From: Kitasatospora azatica KCTC 9699 | GTDB lineage: Bacteria > Actinomycetota > Actinomycetes > Streptomycetales > Streptomycetaceae | Assembly (NCBI RefSeq): GCF_000744785.1 | Contig: NZ_JQMO01000003.1 | Location: forward strand, 2,604,001-2,668,000 | Reading direction: 5' to 3' | DNA length: 64,000 bases | Shown: positions 16,530 through 23,659 of the stretch, piece after piece | Numbering within the stretch: position 1 is the first letter of the stretch | Layout: each line of letters begins with the position of its first letter | Notes under the pieces: generated by a model | Told to the model about the DNA's origin: nothing | Databases searched by the model: none | The model's input: the letters and a program-made list of their open reading frames with translations, nothing else | Made by a program: the position numbers and the translations under genes

Positions 16530-17252
16530 TCAGCTCCGCCGGCCGGCACCGCCCGCGACCGGCAGCCGGAGGTCCAGGCCGGCTTCGCTCTCCGCACCCA
16601 GCGCGAGGGCCGCGGCGACCTCGCCCGGCATCGGCCGCAGCCCGAGCAGGGCCGCGACCAGTCGGGCGGCTCCGAGGTGCCAGTCCCGGGAGCGGCGCAG
16701 CATCCCGTGGTCGGCGCCGGCCACCGTGATCCCGGCCACCGCCGCCCCGGCCGCCCTGGCCCTGGCGTCGAAGCGCACCGTCTCGGCGGGATCGGTCACC
16801 TTGTCGCGGTCCCCGTGCAGGGTGACCAGCCGCCGGCCCGCCAACTGCTCGCACGGGTCCTCGGGCGGGCACCAGGGCGCCAGCGCGACCACCCCGGTCA
16901 CCGAGGGGTGCCCGGCGGCCCGCAGCGCGGCCCGGCCGCCCATCGAGTGGCCGAGCAGCACCACCGGCACCGGCCCCAACTCGGCCGCCACCTCGTCCAG
17001 CGCCGCCAGCACGTCCCGGGCGGGGTCCGCCCGCTCGCCGTTCCACCCCCGGTAGCGGTACCGCACCAGCCCGACCGCCACCGTCCCACCCGCCGTGGCC
17101 CGCGCCACCGGCCGCACGAACCCGTTCATCCGCACCGCCGCCAACTGCCACGGCCGCGCCGGGGCGGTACTGGCCACCCGTCCCCCGTACAGCACCAGCA
17201 CCACCCCCCGGGCCCCGCGCGGCCGCTCCCGCCACCGCAGCAGCTCCGTCAC
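16530..17252 (-). CDS. Alpha/beta hydrolase family protein
   Basis: This 240-residue protein has an alpha/beta hydrolase fold. The nucleophile elbow is GHSMGG (Ser), the acid is in LHGDRDKVTDP and the base is the His in GADHGML. The first strand VVLVLYGG carries the oxyanion region. No signal peptide is visible, so it is probably cytoplasmic. The substrate class cannot be told: dienelactone-hydrolase-like and serine-esterase-like members both look like this. It is transcribed towards the chaplin gene and away from the LAxTG protein gene, with no operon partner. Confidence 0.8.
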   Translation of the reverse strand: MTELLRWRERPRGARGVVLVLYGGRVASTAPARPWQLAAVRMNGFVRPVARATAGGTVAVGLVRYRYRGWNGERADPARDVLAALDEVAAELGPVPVVLLGHSMGGRAALRAAGHPSVTGVVALAPWCPPEDPCEQLAGRRLVTLHGDRDKVTDPAETVRFDARARAAGAAVAGITVAGADHGMLRRSRDWHLGAARLVAALLGLRPMPGEVAAALALGAESEAGLDLRLPVAGGAGRRS

Positions 17253-17317
17253 CCGTCCCCGCCTTCCCGCCGTAGCTCCGTGTCACCCCATCCTGCCCGC
17301 CCGCCGGGAACGGCGAA

Positions 17318-17344
17318 GGCCGGCCGCGGCACCCGCGACCGGCC
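17318..17344 (-). terminator. Possible terminator after the LAxTG protein gene
   Basis: GGCCGG-C-CGCGG (17318-17329) pairs with CCGCG-A-CCGGCC (17333-17344) around a short loop, with one mismatch. It lies 20 bases beyond the stop of the leftward gene. No U-run follows, which is common in this GC-rich DNA. Confidence 0.45.
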
Positions 17345-17363
17345 CTCACCCGCGAACGGACCG

Positions 17364-18620
17364 TCAGGCGCGCGCGCCCTTGCGGCGCAGCGCGACCAGC
17401 ACGCCCACACCCACGGCCAGCACCGCAGCACCGCCGGCGGCGTAGCCCATGGTGTTGCCGGCACCGGTCGAGGCCAGCTCGGCACCACCGGTGGCGGTGT
17501 GGCCGGCGCTCGCCGACGGGGTGGCCGCAGCCACCGCCGAGGCCGAGGCGCTCGCCACCGGGGCGGCGCTCTGCGGGGCGGCCGAGGCAGCGGCGGCCTG
17601 CACGGTGAAGGTGCCGGTGCCGGTGCTGACCGGCTTGTGGAAGCCGTCGGCCGAGTAGACGTTGTACTCCGCCGACAACTTCACCTTGGTGGTCTTCAGC
17701 GCCGCGTCGGCCTTGAAGGTCAGCTTCAGGGTGGTGTCACCGGGAGCCAGCTGGCACAGCGCCAGGAAGCGCTCGTCGTTCGGCGGCACGTGCTGGCCGG
17801 ACGGCTCGACGGCCTGGCACTTCGCGCCGTTGTCCGCGGTGATGCCGGTCATGTCCAGGCCGGCCGGCAGCGAGATCTGCTCCTTCGACGAGGCGCCCCA
17901 GGTCTCGCCGGGGACGGCGTCGTCGGAGCGGATCATCAGGTCCGGATTGTCGGCCGCGTGCACCATGATGGTCTGCACGGCGCTCTGGCCCGCGGCGAAG
18001 TCGCTCAGCGAGAGCGTCTCCTTGCCCTGGGCGGCCCGGGCCGCGGTCTCCAGCTCGTAGGAGAGGCTGCTGCTCTGGAAGGACTTGCCGGCCTTCTGGT
18101 CGGCCTCGACCTGGGCGAGCGTGGTGTCGGTCGACGGCACCAGGGTCTGGGTGACCTTGACCTGCTCGGCGTCCGGCGCACCGGCGGCGAACGCGATCGC
18201 CACGTCGTGGCGGGCCGCGACGGGGCTGCCGGGCGGCGCCGGCGGCATGGTCGCCCCGGCGGTCTTCGTCATGTCGCAGATCAGCGCGGTCACCTCGGCG
18301 GCGGGGGTGCCCGGCACCGCCGGGGTGCAGCCGTCCGGCGAGCTCAGGGTGACCCCGGCGAGCGAACCGCCGCCCACCTTCTGCGCGGTCACCAGGACGT
18401 TGGAGTCGACCTTGGCGCCGGCCGGGCCGTTGACCCAGACCGCGAGCACCTCCTGGTTGCCGGGAGCGACCACGACGGTCGGCCGGGCCGCGTCGGTCGC
18501 CCAGGGCTGCAGCGTCAGCTTGCCGAAGTCGTCGGCCTGAGCGGCCGCGCCGAAGGCCACCTGCAGCGAGGCCATGCCAAGGGCCGCGACACCGATCGCG
18601 GCCGAGCGGGCGAGTTTCAC
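17364..18620 (-). CDS. Secreted cell-wall-anchored protein with LAxTG sorting signal
   Basis: This is a 418-residue protein from GTG 18620, chosen because AGGAG sits 7 bases upstream (a longer frame to 18659 lacks one). The signal peptide is KLARSAAIGVAALGMASLQVAF, ending at A-x-A-D near residue 30. A ~300-residue beta-rich extracellular region has paired Cys (GCTPAVPG, ALICDM, KCQAV, LCQLAP). A Ser/Ala/Pro linker (AAPQSAAPVASASASA) precedes LASTG, a membrane helix and RRKGARA. LAxTG is the motif recognised by class E sortases, two of which are encoded at 30.7-32.5 kb. The role is unknown; it is probably a hyphal surface protein. Confidence 0.85.
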   Translation of the reverse strand: MKLARSAAIGVAALGMASLQVAFGAAAQADDFGKLTLQPWATDAARPTVVVAPGNQEVLAVWVNGPAGAKVDSNVLVTAQKVGGGSLAGVTLSSPDGCTPAVPGTPAAEVTALICDMTKTAGATMPPAPPGSPVAARHDVAIAFAAGAPDAEQVKVTQTLVPSTDTTLAQVEADQKAGKSFQSSSLSYELETAARAAQGKETLSLSDFAAGQSAVQTIMVHAADNPDLMIRSDDAVPGETWGASSKEQISLPAGLDMTGITADNGAKCQAVEPSGQHVPPNDERFLALCQLAPGDTTLKLTFKADAALKTTKVKLSAEYNVYSADGFHKPVSTGTGTFTVQAAAASAAPQSAAPVASASASAVAAATPSASAGHTATGGAELASTGAGNTMGYAAGGAAVLAVGVGVLVALRRKGARA

Positions 18621-18881
18621 GTGTGCTCCTGTTTCCCCCTGCGGCACCTGCTGCCGCATCGGTCCGACGGATGACTCTCTCGTCGGCGCCGCTCACCATA
18701 TCTTCATCAAATCCCAAGACAACGGCGCCCCCTATCAGTTCGGATCAGCCATCCCCTCGGTAAACGTGCAGAAAAGCAGGACATTTGAGCAATAGCCGAT
18801 CAATACCGGTCACGCATTCGGCCTGTACCCGTCACCTCCCTACTCTCGTGACCATCCGAACGATCAGTCAGGAGGTCCGGT

Positions 18882-19253
18882 ATGGCAGGTGTGGAGAACG
18901 CGCTGCAGGAGGCGCTGACCATCGAGGGGGCGCTCGGGGCGGCGCTGGTGGACATCGGCAGCGGGATGGCGCTGGGCAGCCTGGGGCACGCCGCCGACCT
19001 CGACCTGACCCTGGCGGCGGCCGGCAGCACCGATGTGGTGCGGGCCACCGTGCGGGCCGTCGAGCTGCAGGGGCGGGCCGAGGTGATGGAGGACATCCTG
19101 ACCACGCTCACCCACCAGTACCACCTGATCCGACCGCTCACCGGGGCCGGCGGCCAAGGGCTCTTCCTCTACCTGGTGTTGGACCGGGCCCGCTCCAACC
19201 TGGCGATGGCCCGCCACCACACCCGTCGGATCGAGAGCGAGCTGACCATCTGA
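18882..19253 (+). CDS. Roadblock/LC7-like small cytoplasmic protein
   Basis: This is a 123-residue soluble protein. The pattern of a helix (ENALQEALTIEGALGAALVDIGSGMALGSLG), strands and helices (VVRATVRAVELQGR), then a strand pair TLTHQYHLIRPL and GLFLYLVLD, looks like the Roadblock/LC7 (MglB-like) fold. Such proteins regulate small GTPases. No GTPase is nearby and I am only moderately sure of the fold. The ATG at 18882 follows CAGGAGGTCCGGT, a strong ribosome site. It is a single gene convergent with crcB, with only 21 bases between stops. Confidence 0.65.
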   Translation: MAGVENALQEALTIEGALGAALVDIGSGMALGSLGHAADLDLTLAAAGSTDVVRATVRAVELQGRAEVMEDILTTLTHQYHLIRPLTGAGGQGLFLYLVLDRARSNLAMARHHTRRIESELTI

Positions 19254-19274
19254 CCGTGCCTCAGCCGACCCGCT

Positions 19275-19649
19275 TCAGAACAGCAGCCCGGCCAGCCCCG
19301 TCCCCGCGTACACCGCCCCGAGCCCGGCCAGCAGCGAGGCGCCCACATTGGCCGCCGCGTACCAGCGCGCCCCGCTCTCGGCCAGCCGCAGGGTCTCGTA
19401 GCTGAACGTCGAATAGGTGGTCAGCGCCCCGCAGAAACCGGTGCCGACCAGCAGCTGCAGCTGCGCCGAGGCGGCCCCCGCCAGCACCGCGCCGGCCACC
19501 AGACCGAGCGCCAGCGAACCGACCACGTTCACCGCGAAGGTCCCCCACGGGAAGACCGAGTCGTGCCGCGCCTGCACCGCGCGGTCCGTCAGATAGCGCA
19601 GTGGCGCGCCCACCACGGCGCCGAGCGCCACCAGTACCGCCCCGTTCAC
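19275..19649 (-). CDS. crcB: Fluoride channel/exporter CrcB (Fluc), second copy
   Basis: This 124-residue protein has four membrane helices. Fluc features are present: G-A-x-x-R-Y-x-x-D near the N-terminus, the pore region FPWGTFAVNVVGSLALG, and FCGALTTYSTFSYE with the conserved T-T-x-S-T-F. Fluc channels are dual-topology dimers that let fluoride out of the cell. Two adjacent, diverged copies suggest a heterodimer as in other Gram-positive bacteria. The GTG start overlaps the stop of the DUF190 gene (GTGA), and GGAG lies 8 bases before it. Confidence 0.9.
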   Translation of the reverse strand: MNGAVLVALGAVVGAPLRYLTDRAVQARHDSVFPWGTFAVNVVGSLALGLVAGAVLAGAASAQLQLLVGTGFCGALTTYSTFSYETLRLAESGARWYAAANVGASLLAGLGAVYAGTGLAGLLF

Positions 19650-20020
19650 CCGGCCGCTCCGCTCCCCTGGTCGCCGAGGCCCGCTCCTGCGAGGTCGACG
19701 ACCTCCACCTCGTCCAGCATCACCAGACCGCCCGTCAGCAGGTCCGTCAGCCCGGCCAGGAACGCCCGCACCCGGTCCGCCTCGTCCACGATCACCACCG
19801 CCACCGGCAGGTCCTCGCTCATCGACAGCAGCCGCGCCGAGTGCACCGCCGAGCCGGCCCCGAAGCCCTCCACCCCGTGGAAGACCGAGGCCCCGGCCAG
19901 CCCCGCGGCGTGCGCCCGGTGCACGATCTCGGTGGCCAGCGGCCGGTGGTGCCAGGTGTCGGTGTCGCCGACCAGCACGGTCAGCCGCAGCGCCGGACCG
20001 CTCAACCGTCGCGCGCTCAT
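19646..20020 (-). CDS. DUF190 family protein
   Basis: This 124-residue soluble protein has a ferredoxin-like, PII-related pattern: LRLTVLVGDTDTWHHRPLATEIVHRA, then GLAGASVFHGVEGFG, LLSMSEDLPVAVVIVDEADRV and a final strand MLDEVEVVDL. DUF190 proteins are often encoded with crcB genes, and the fold suggests a regulatory subunit of the fluoride exporter; this is inference. A strong AGGAGG precedes the ATG. The start overlaps the upstream crcB stop by one base (TGATG), and the stop overlaps the downstream crcB start, so the three genes are translationally coupled. Confidence 0.88.
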   Translation of the reverse strand: MSARRLSGPALRLTVLVGDTDTWHHRPLATEIVHRAHAAGLAGASVFHGVEGFGAGSAVHSARLLSMSEDLPVAVVIVDEADRVRAFLAGLTDLLTGGLVMLDEVEVVDLAGAGLGDQGSGAAG

Positions 20021-20442
20021 CACGCCTCCTTCTGCCGGGCCGGTGCCACGCCGCGCCGGGCCAGCACCCAGCGCATCCCACCGGCCCCGGCCGCCACCGC
20101 GCCCAGCGCGGCCACGAGCGTCCCCGCCAGGTAGCCGAGGGCCGGGCCCGGCCGGTGCGCGTCCAGCAGCCGGTACGCGTCCAGGCAGTAGGTGGAGAAG
20201 GTGGTGAAGCCGCCCAGCACCCCGGTTCCGAAGAACGGCCGGACCAGCCGGTGGGCCGGCCGCCCCTCGGTGATCGCCACCAGGAACACCCCGATCACCA
20301 GGCAGCCCACCGCGTTGATCAGCAGCGTGGTCCAGGGGAACGCCCCTGCCGGGGTGTGCCACAACGTGCCCAGCCCGTACCGCGCCTCGGCCCCGAGCAC
20401 GCCGCCGACCGCGACCGCGGCCACGGTGTCTGCGTTCCTCAT
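20020..20442 (-). CDS. crcB: Fluoride channel/exporter CrcB (Fluc), first copy
   Basis: This 140-residue, four-helix Fluc protein has a conserved N-terminal GGVLGAEARYGLG, the pore stretch FPWTTLLINAVGCLVIG with its Asn, and GGFTTFSTYCLD carrying the T-T-F-S-T motif. It is the leading gene of crcB-DUF190-crcB. Upstream lies a short MOSC remnant whose stop is one base from this ATG, so transcription probably starts further upstream. I saw no convincing fluoride riboswitch in the short space available. Confidence 0.9.
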   Translation of the reverse strand: MRNADTVAAVAVGGVLGAEARYGLGTLWHTPAGAFPWTTLLINAVGCLVIGVFLVAITEGRPAHRLVRPFFGTGVLGGFTTFSTYCLDAYRLLDAHRPGPALGYLAGTLVAALGAVAAGAGGMRWVLARRGVAPARQKEA

Positions 20443-20443
20443 C

Positions 20444-20680
20444 TCAGCTCTCCGAACCGGCGGTGCGACGGCGCGCCAGTTCCCGGGTCTCGGCCGGCAG
20501 CTCGGCCACCCCGACCAGCAGCGGCAGCAGCTCGGGCTCGGTGGTCAGCGCCCGGAACGCGGTGACCTCGACCGGCCCCGCCACCGGGCGCTCGTCGATC
20601 CCGGTGACGCCCGGGTCGGAGTACTCGCTCGGGGTGGCCGCTCCGAGGTTGACGGAGCGGACAGACGCACGCGGTTCCAT
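20444..20680 (-). pseudogene. Internally deleted MOSC-domain gene remnant
   Basis: A 78-residue frame joins two pieces of a MOSC (molybdenum cofactor sulfurase C-terminal, YiiM-like) protein. The N-terminal piece is SVNLGAATPSEY with VTGIDERPVAGPVEV; the C-terminal piece is RALTTEPELLPLLV followed by ELARRRTA. In intact streptomycete MOSC proteins (~210-230 residues) these are separated by ~140 residues holding the catalytic region with its conserved Cys, all absent here. The frame was kept, so a short peptide may still be made, but the enzyme cannot work. It lies directly upstream of the crcB operon. Confidence 0.7.
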
Positions 20681-20712
20681 ACCCTCAACCTACCGCCGCC
20701 CGCTTCCCCCCG

Positions 20713-21306
20713 ATGGCTCAGCCGACCGGGCCGCCGCACCCGGCGCGGCCCAGGCTGGAGGCCATGGACTCGCCGCCGGCCCGCCGCCGCTCCCCGCTCT
20801 GGTCCTGGCTGATCCTGCCGGGCTTTCCGGCCCTGCTGCTGGCCGCCTACTTCTCGGTCCCGCTCGGGGTCTTCGGCCCCGAACACCCGGAGCTCAGCTG
20901 GACCGTCTTCGTCCTGGCGCTGGCCGCACTGGCGGTGCTGGTGCTCAGTCAGATCAGGCTGATCACGCTGGAGTCCGAGCGGGGCGTGCCCGGCCTGGTC
21001 ATCCTGGCCGCCTCCAGCCTGGCCCTGGTGATCTTCGCCGGCACCTACGTCTCACTGGCCCGCCAGCCCGGCCAGTTCAGCGGCCTGCAGACCCGGGTCG
21101 ACGCGCTCTACTTCACCGTGGTCACCGTGGCGACGGTCGGCTACGGCGACATCGTCCCCACCGGCCAGGTCTCGCGCGTGGTGGTGATGCTGCAGATCGG
21201 CTACACCCTGGTCTTCCTGGCCGCCGGCTACAGCGCGATCAGCAACCGCCTGCGCGGCCGGATCAGCCGGCGGGCCCAGCCTCGGCATCCGGATCAGCAC
21301 GGTTGA
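20713..21306 (+). CDS. Two-pore-helix potassium channel family protein
   Basis: This 197-residue membrane protein has four hydrophobic segments. The last pair frames a pore helix and selectivity filter: VDALYFTVVTVATVGYGDIVPTG, with TVGYGD as the K+ filter, then an inner helix VVMLQIGYTLVFLAAGYSAI. There is no RCK or cyclic-nucleotide domain, so it is a simple ion-channel-2 type channel. The start is uncertain: ATG 20713 has no clear ribosome site, and ATG 20764 has GGAG only 3 bases upstream. Both give the full membrane part. Confidence 0.85.
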   Translation: MAQPTGPPHPARPRLEAMDSPPARRRSPLWSWLILPGFPALLLAAYFSVPLGVFGPEHPELSWTVFVLALAALAVLVLSQIRLITLESERGVPGLVILAASSLALVIFAGTYVSLARQPGQFSGLQTRVDALYFTVVTVATVGYGDIVPTGQVSRVVVMLQIGYTLVFLAAGYSAISNRLRGRISRRAQPRHPDQHG

Positions 21307-21337
21307 GGAATCCCCCACCCCAGCACATGCTGGTCAG

Positions 21338-21532
21338 GTGACGGCGATGTTCGAAGATGAGCTGCGCGCACAGCTGGCGCAGGCCCGCAAGGACCTGGCC
21401 GAGGCCCGCGCCGACGGGGACCTCGACGGAGTCCAGGCCAGTCAGGGCCGGATCTCCGGCCTGATCCGGCTGGCCATCACCCACGGCATCACCCTCCCGC
21501 ACACCCCGGAGGAGGAACGCGGCGAGGCCTGA
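21338..21532 (+). CDS. Small conserved helical protein of unknown function
   Basis: This is a 64-residue charged protein with an N-terminal amphipathic helix rich in Glu, Ala and Arg (FEDELRAQLAQARKDLAEAR), a GDLDGVQASQGRISGL segment and a short acidic tail. No motif gives a function. GTG 21338 and ATG 21347 are both possible starts; neither has a clear ribosome site. It follows the channel gene by 31 bases on the same strand and ends shortly before the tRNA-Leu terminator. Confidence 0.6.
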   Translation: MTAMFEDELRAQLAQARKDLAEARADGDLDGVQASQGRISGLIRLAITHGITLPHTPEEERGEA

Positions 21533-21592
21533 GACAACGGCGGCGAGGCTTGAGACAACTGCGGGGCCCGGGACACTCCTGGGACAACAAAG

Positions 21593-21626
21593 AAGCCCCG
21601 GTTCGGATTTCTCCGAACCGGGGCTT
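21593..21626 (-). terminator. Terminator of tRNA-Leu
   Basis: A perfect 15-bp stem, AAGCCCCGGTTCGGA with its complement around a 4-base loop, is followed in the leftward direction by TCTTTGTTG. It lies 8 bases beyond the 3' end of the tRNA gene. Confidence 0.85.
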
Positions 21627-21634
21627 CCGGTTTG

Positions 21635-21718
21635 TGCGCGAGGGGGGAGTTGAACCCCCACGCCCTTTCGGGCACTGGAACCTGAATCCAGCGCGTCTGC
21701 CTATTCCGCCACCCGCGC
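21635..21718 (-). tRNA. tRNA-Leu (anticodon CAG)
   Basis: An 84-base class II tRNA. The acceptor stem GCGCGGG pairs with CTCGCGC, and the anticodon stem-loop CTGGA-TTCAGGT-TCCAG carries CAG, reading CUG codons. There is a long variable arm (TGCCCGAAAGGGCGT) and a T-arm GGGGGTTCAACTCCCCC. CCA is not encoded. CUG is the dominant Leu codon in this GC-rich genome. The following gap, 21719-22171, holds no gene that I can support and should contain promoters for this tRNA and for fhaA. Confidence 0.97.
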
Positions 21719-22171
21719 ATCTGGGTGTTGAAGAAGATGCTAGCCGATCGTCCGGGTGAGAGCTAACCGGTTTGGACCCGGGTCCTTCTCGCTCGGCGGT
21801 TTCGGCTCCCTCTCGGGCGCCCCTTCCGACATGGAAAACATTAGCACGCCCCACGGGGTACCTACGAATCCATCCCCGGCCCCGGCCTGCACAGCTGTCC
21901 CGGGGCCGCCACTCGGACGGGCGGCGGCGGCCGGGGACGAACGGGTGAGACGGCGGTCGGCGCAGGGGTGAGCCGGGGGCGGCGCGGGTACCTCTCGTTG
22001 CGCCGGGCGCCGGGCGTGCCAAGGGGTGTGCGCAAGCCCACGCCCGTCCACCACATGGCCGGGGAACCGTACAGATGGCCGCGGCGTGGATACGATCAGT
22101 ACGGAAGTACCGCAATCGGGCCCGGCGGCCCGGCCAGGTAGAGCTGTGAACCCTTGGAAGGGGGTTGCCCC

Positions 22172-23053
22172 GTGGGAGTCCTGAAGAAGTTCGAACAGCG
22201 GCTGGAGGGTCTCGTGAACGGCACCTTCGCCAAGGTGTTCAAGTCCGAGGTCCAGCCCGTGGAGATCGCCGGCGCGCTGCAGCGCGAGTGCGACAACAAC
22301 GCCACCATCTGGAACCGCGAGCGCACCGTGGTGCCCAACGACTTCATCGTCGAGCTCAGCCCGCACGACCACGAGCGGCTCAGCCCGTACGCCGGGCAGC
22401 TCGGCCAGGAGCTGGCCGGCATGGTGCTGGAGTACGCCGAGGCGCAGCGCTACAGCTTCCTCGGGCCGCTGCAGGTGAACCTGGAGCGGGCCGACGACCT
22501 GGACACCGGCCTGTACCGGGTGCGCAGCCGCACCCTGGCCAGCGAGTCCCCCGAGCAGCAGCCCGGCTACCCGCCCGCCGCCGCCCCGCAGCAGGGCTTC
22601 GGCCGCGGCCCGGCGGAGCCGGCTCCCGGCGCACCGTGGTCGCAGGGCGCCCAGCCGACGTACGCCGGTGCACCCGCGGCCCCGAGCGCGCCCCCGGCCG
22701 CGCCGGCCGCCGGCCCCGTCCCCGGCCTGGGCGGCAATGTCCGCCCGTTCCCCGGCGCGGGCACCGGTGCCGGCACCCGCCGCTGGATCGAGGTCAACGG
22801 CACCCGCCACCAGATCACCGGCAACGCCTGCGTGTTGGGCCGCTCCACCGAGGCGGACGTGCGGATCGACGACCCCGGGGTCTCCCGCAAGCACGCCGAG
22901 ATCCGCCCCGGCACCCCCGCCATGGTGCTCGACCTGGGGTCCACCAACGGCATCGTGGTGGACGGACAGCACACCCAGCGCGCTACGCTCCGCGACGGCT
23001 CGCGGATCGTCGTGGGCTCCACGACGATCATCTACCGACAGGTCGAAGGGTAG
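22172..23053 (+). CDS. fhaA: FhaA: DUF3662 and FHA domain protein
   Basis: This 293-residue protein starts at GTG 22172, with GGAAGGGGG 8 bases upstream. The N-terminal DUF3662 domain (1-120: GVLKKFEQRLEGLVNGTFAKVF, SEVQPVEIAGALQREC) is followed by a Pro/Ala linker. The C-terminal FHA domain (~205-293) has GRSTEADVRIDDPGVSRKHAEI and LDLGSTNGIVVDG, the phosphothreonine-binding residues. In actinobacteria FhaA binds phosphorylated partners such as the MviN/MurJ pseudokinase and tunes peptidoglycan synthesis. It opens the fhaA-fhaB-pstP-ftsW-pbpA-pknB operon, where PknB and PstP set the phosphorylation state. Confidence 0.93.
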   Translation: MGVLKKFEQRLEGLVNGTFAKVFKSEVQPVEIAGALQRECDNNATIWNRERTVVPNDFIVELSPHDHERLSPYAGQLGQELAGMVLEYAEAQRYSFLGPLQVNLERADDLDTGLYRVRSRTLASESPEQQPGYPPAAAPQQGFGRGPAEPAPGAPWSQGAQPTYAGAPAAPSAPPAAPAAGPVPGLGGNVRPFPGAGTGAGTRRWIEVNGTRHQITGNACVLGRSTEADVRIDDPGVSRKHAEIRPGTPAMVLDLGSTNGIVVDGQHTQRATLRDGSRIVVGSTTIIYRQVEG

Positions 23054-23064
23054 GGCGAGCAGCG

Positions 23065-23606
23065 GTGTCCGAACTGACTCTGACAGTCATGCGGCTGGGC
23101 TTCCTGGCCGTGCTGTGGCTGTTCGTGATCGTCGCGGTGCAGGTGATCCGCAGCGATCTGTTCGGCGCCAAGGGCTCCCCCCGCACCGGTCGGCGAGCCG
23201 CCGCCGCGGCCGCGCCCGCGGCGCCCGCCGGCGCACCGGCCCGCCCGCAGCCGGGCCCCGCGAGGCCACCAACCACGGCGGCCAGCAGCAGCCCTCCCGA
23301 GGCCGCCGGCTGGGTCCGACCCAGCTGGTGGTGGTCGAGGGCGCACTGGCCGGCACCACGGTCGCGCTGCAGGGTCAGGTGATCACGCTGGGCCGCGCGC
23401 ACGACTCGACCATCGTGCTCGATGACGACTACGCCTCCTCGCGCCATGCCAGGATCTACCCCGATCAGACTGGGCAGTGGACCGTGGAGGATCTAGGCTC
23501 CACCAACGGCACCTATCTGGAACGGCAGCGGCTGACACAGCCGACGCCGCTGCAGGTCGGCGTGCCGATTCGTATCGGTAGGACCGTCATCGAACTGCGG
23601 AAGTAG
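23065..23606 (+). pseudogene. fhaB: FhaB (FipA-type FHA protein), frameshifted in the linker
   Basis: GTG 23065 begins SELTLTVMRLGFLAVLWLF, the conserved membrane helix of FhaB, followed by VIRSDLFGAKGS and an Ala/Pro linker. The FHA domain continues in the -1 frame after the CCCC run at 23256-23259: LVVVEGALAGTTVALQGQ, GRAHDSTIVLDDDYASSRHARI, EDLGSTNGTYL and IGRTVIELRK to TAG 23606. The span is one base short of a multiple of three, so adding one C restores a 180-residue protein of usual size. Both halves are perfectly family-like, so the defect is very recent or a sequencing error. FhaB is a PknB substrate that recruits wall-synthesis proteins. Confidence 0.85.
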
Positions 23607-23659
23607 TAGCGCATGAGGGACAGCACCCCGTCCATGAGCAGCCGGGAGGGCAGCACCGT

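Noticed and set aside
18612..18622. TTTCACGTG near the LAxTG gene start as a parS site
   Set aside because: Only half of the palindrome is present; the other half (AAACA) is missing.
20681..20712. Fluoride riboswitch before the crcB operon
   Set aside because: The space upstream is only a few tens of bases before a divergent gene, and the MOSC remnant occupies the rest; no riboswitch fold is apparent.
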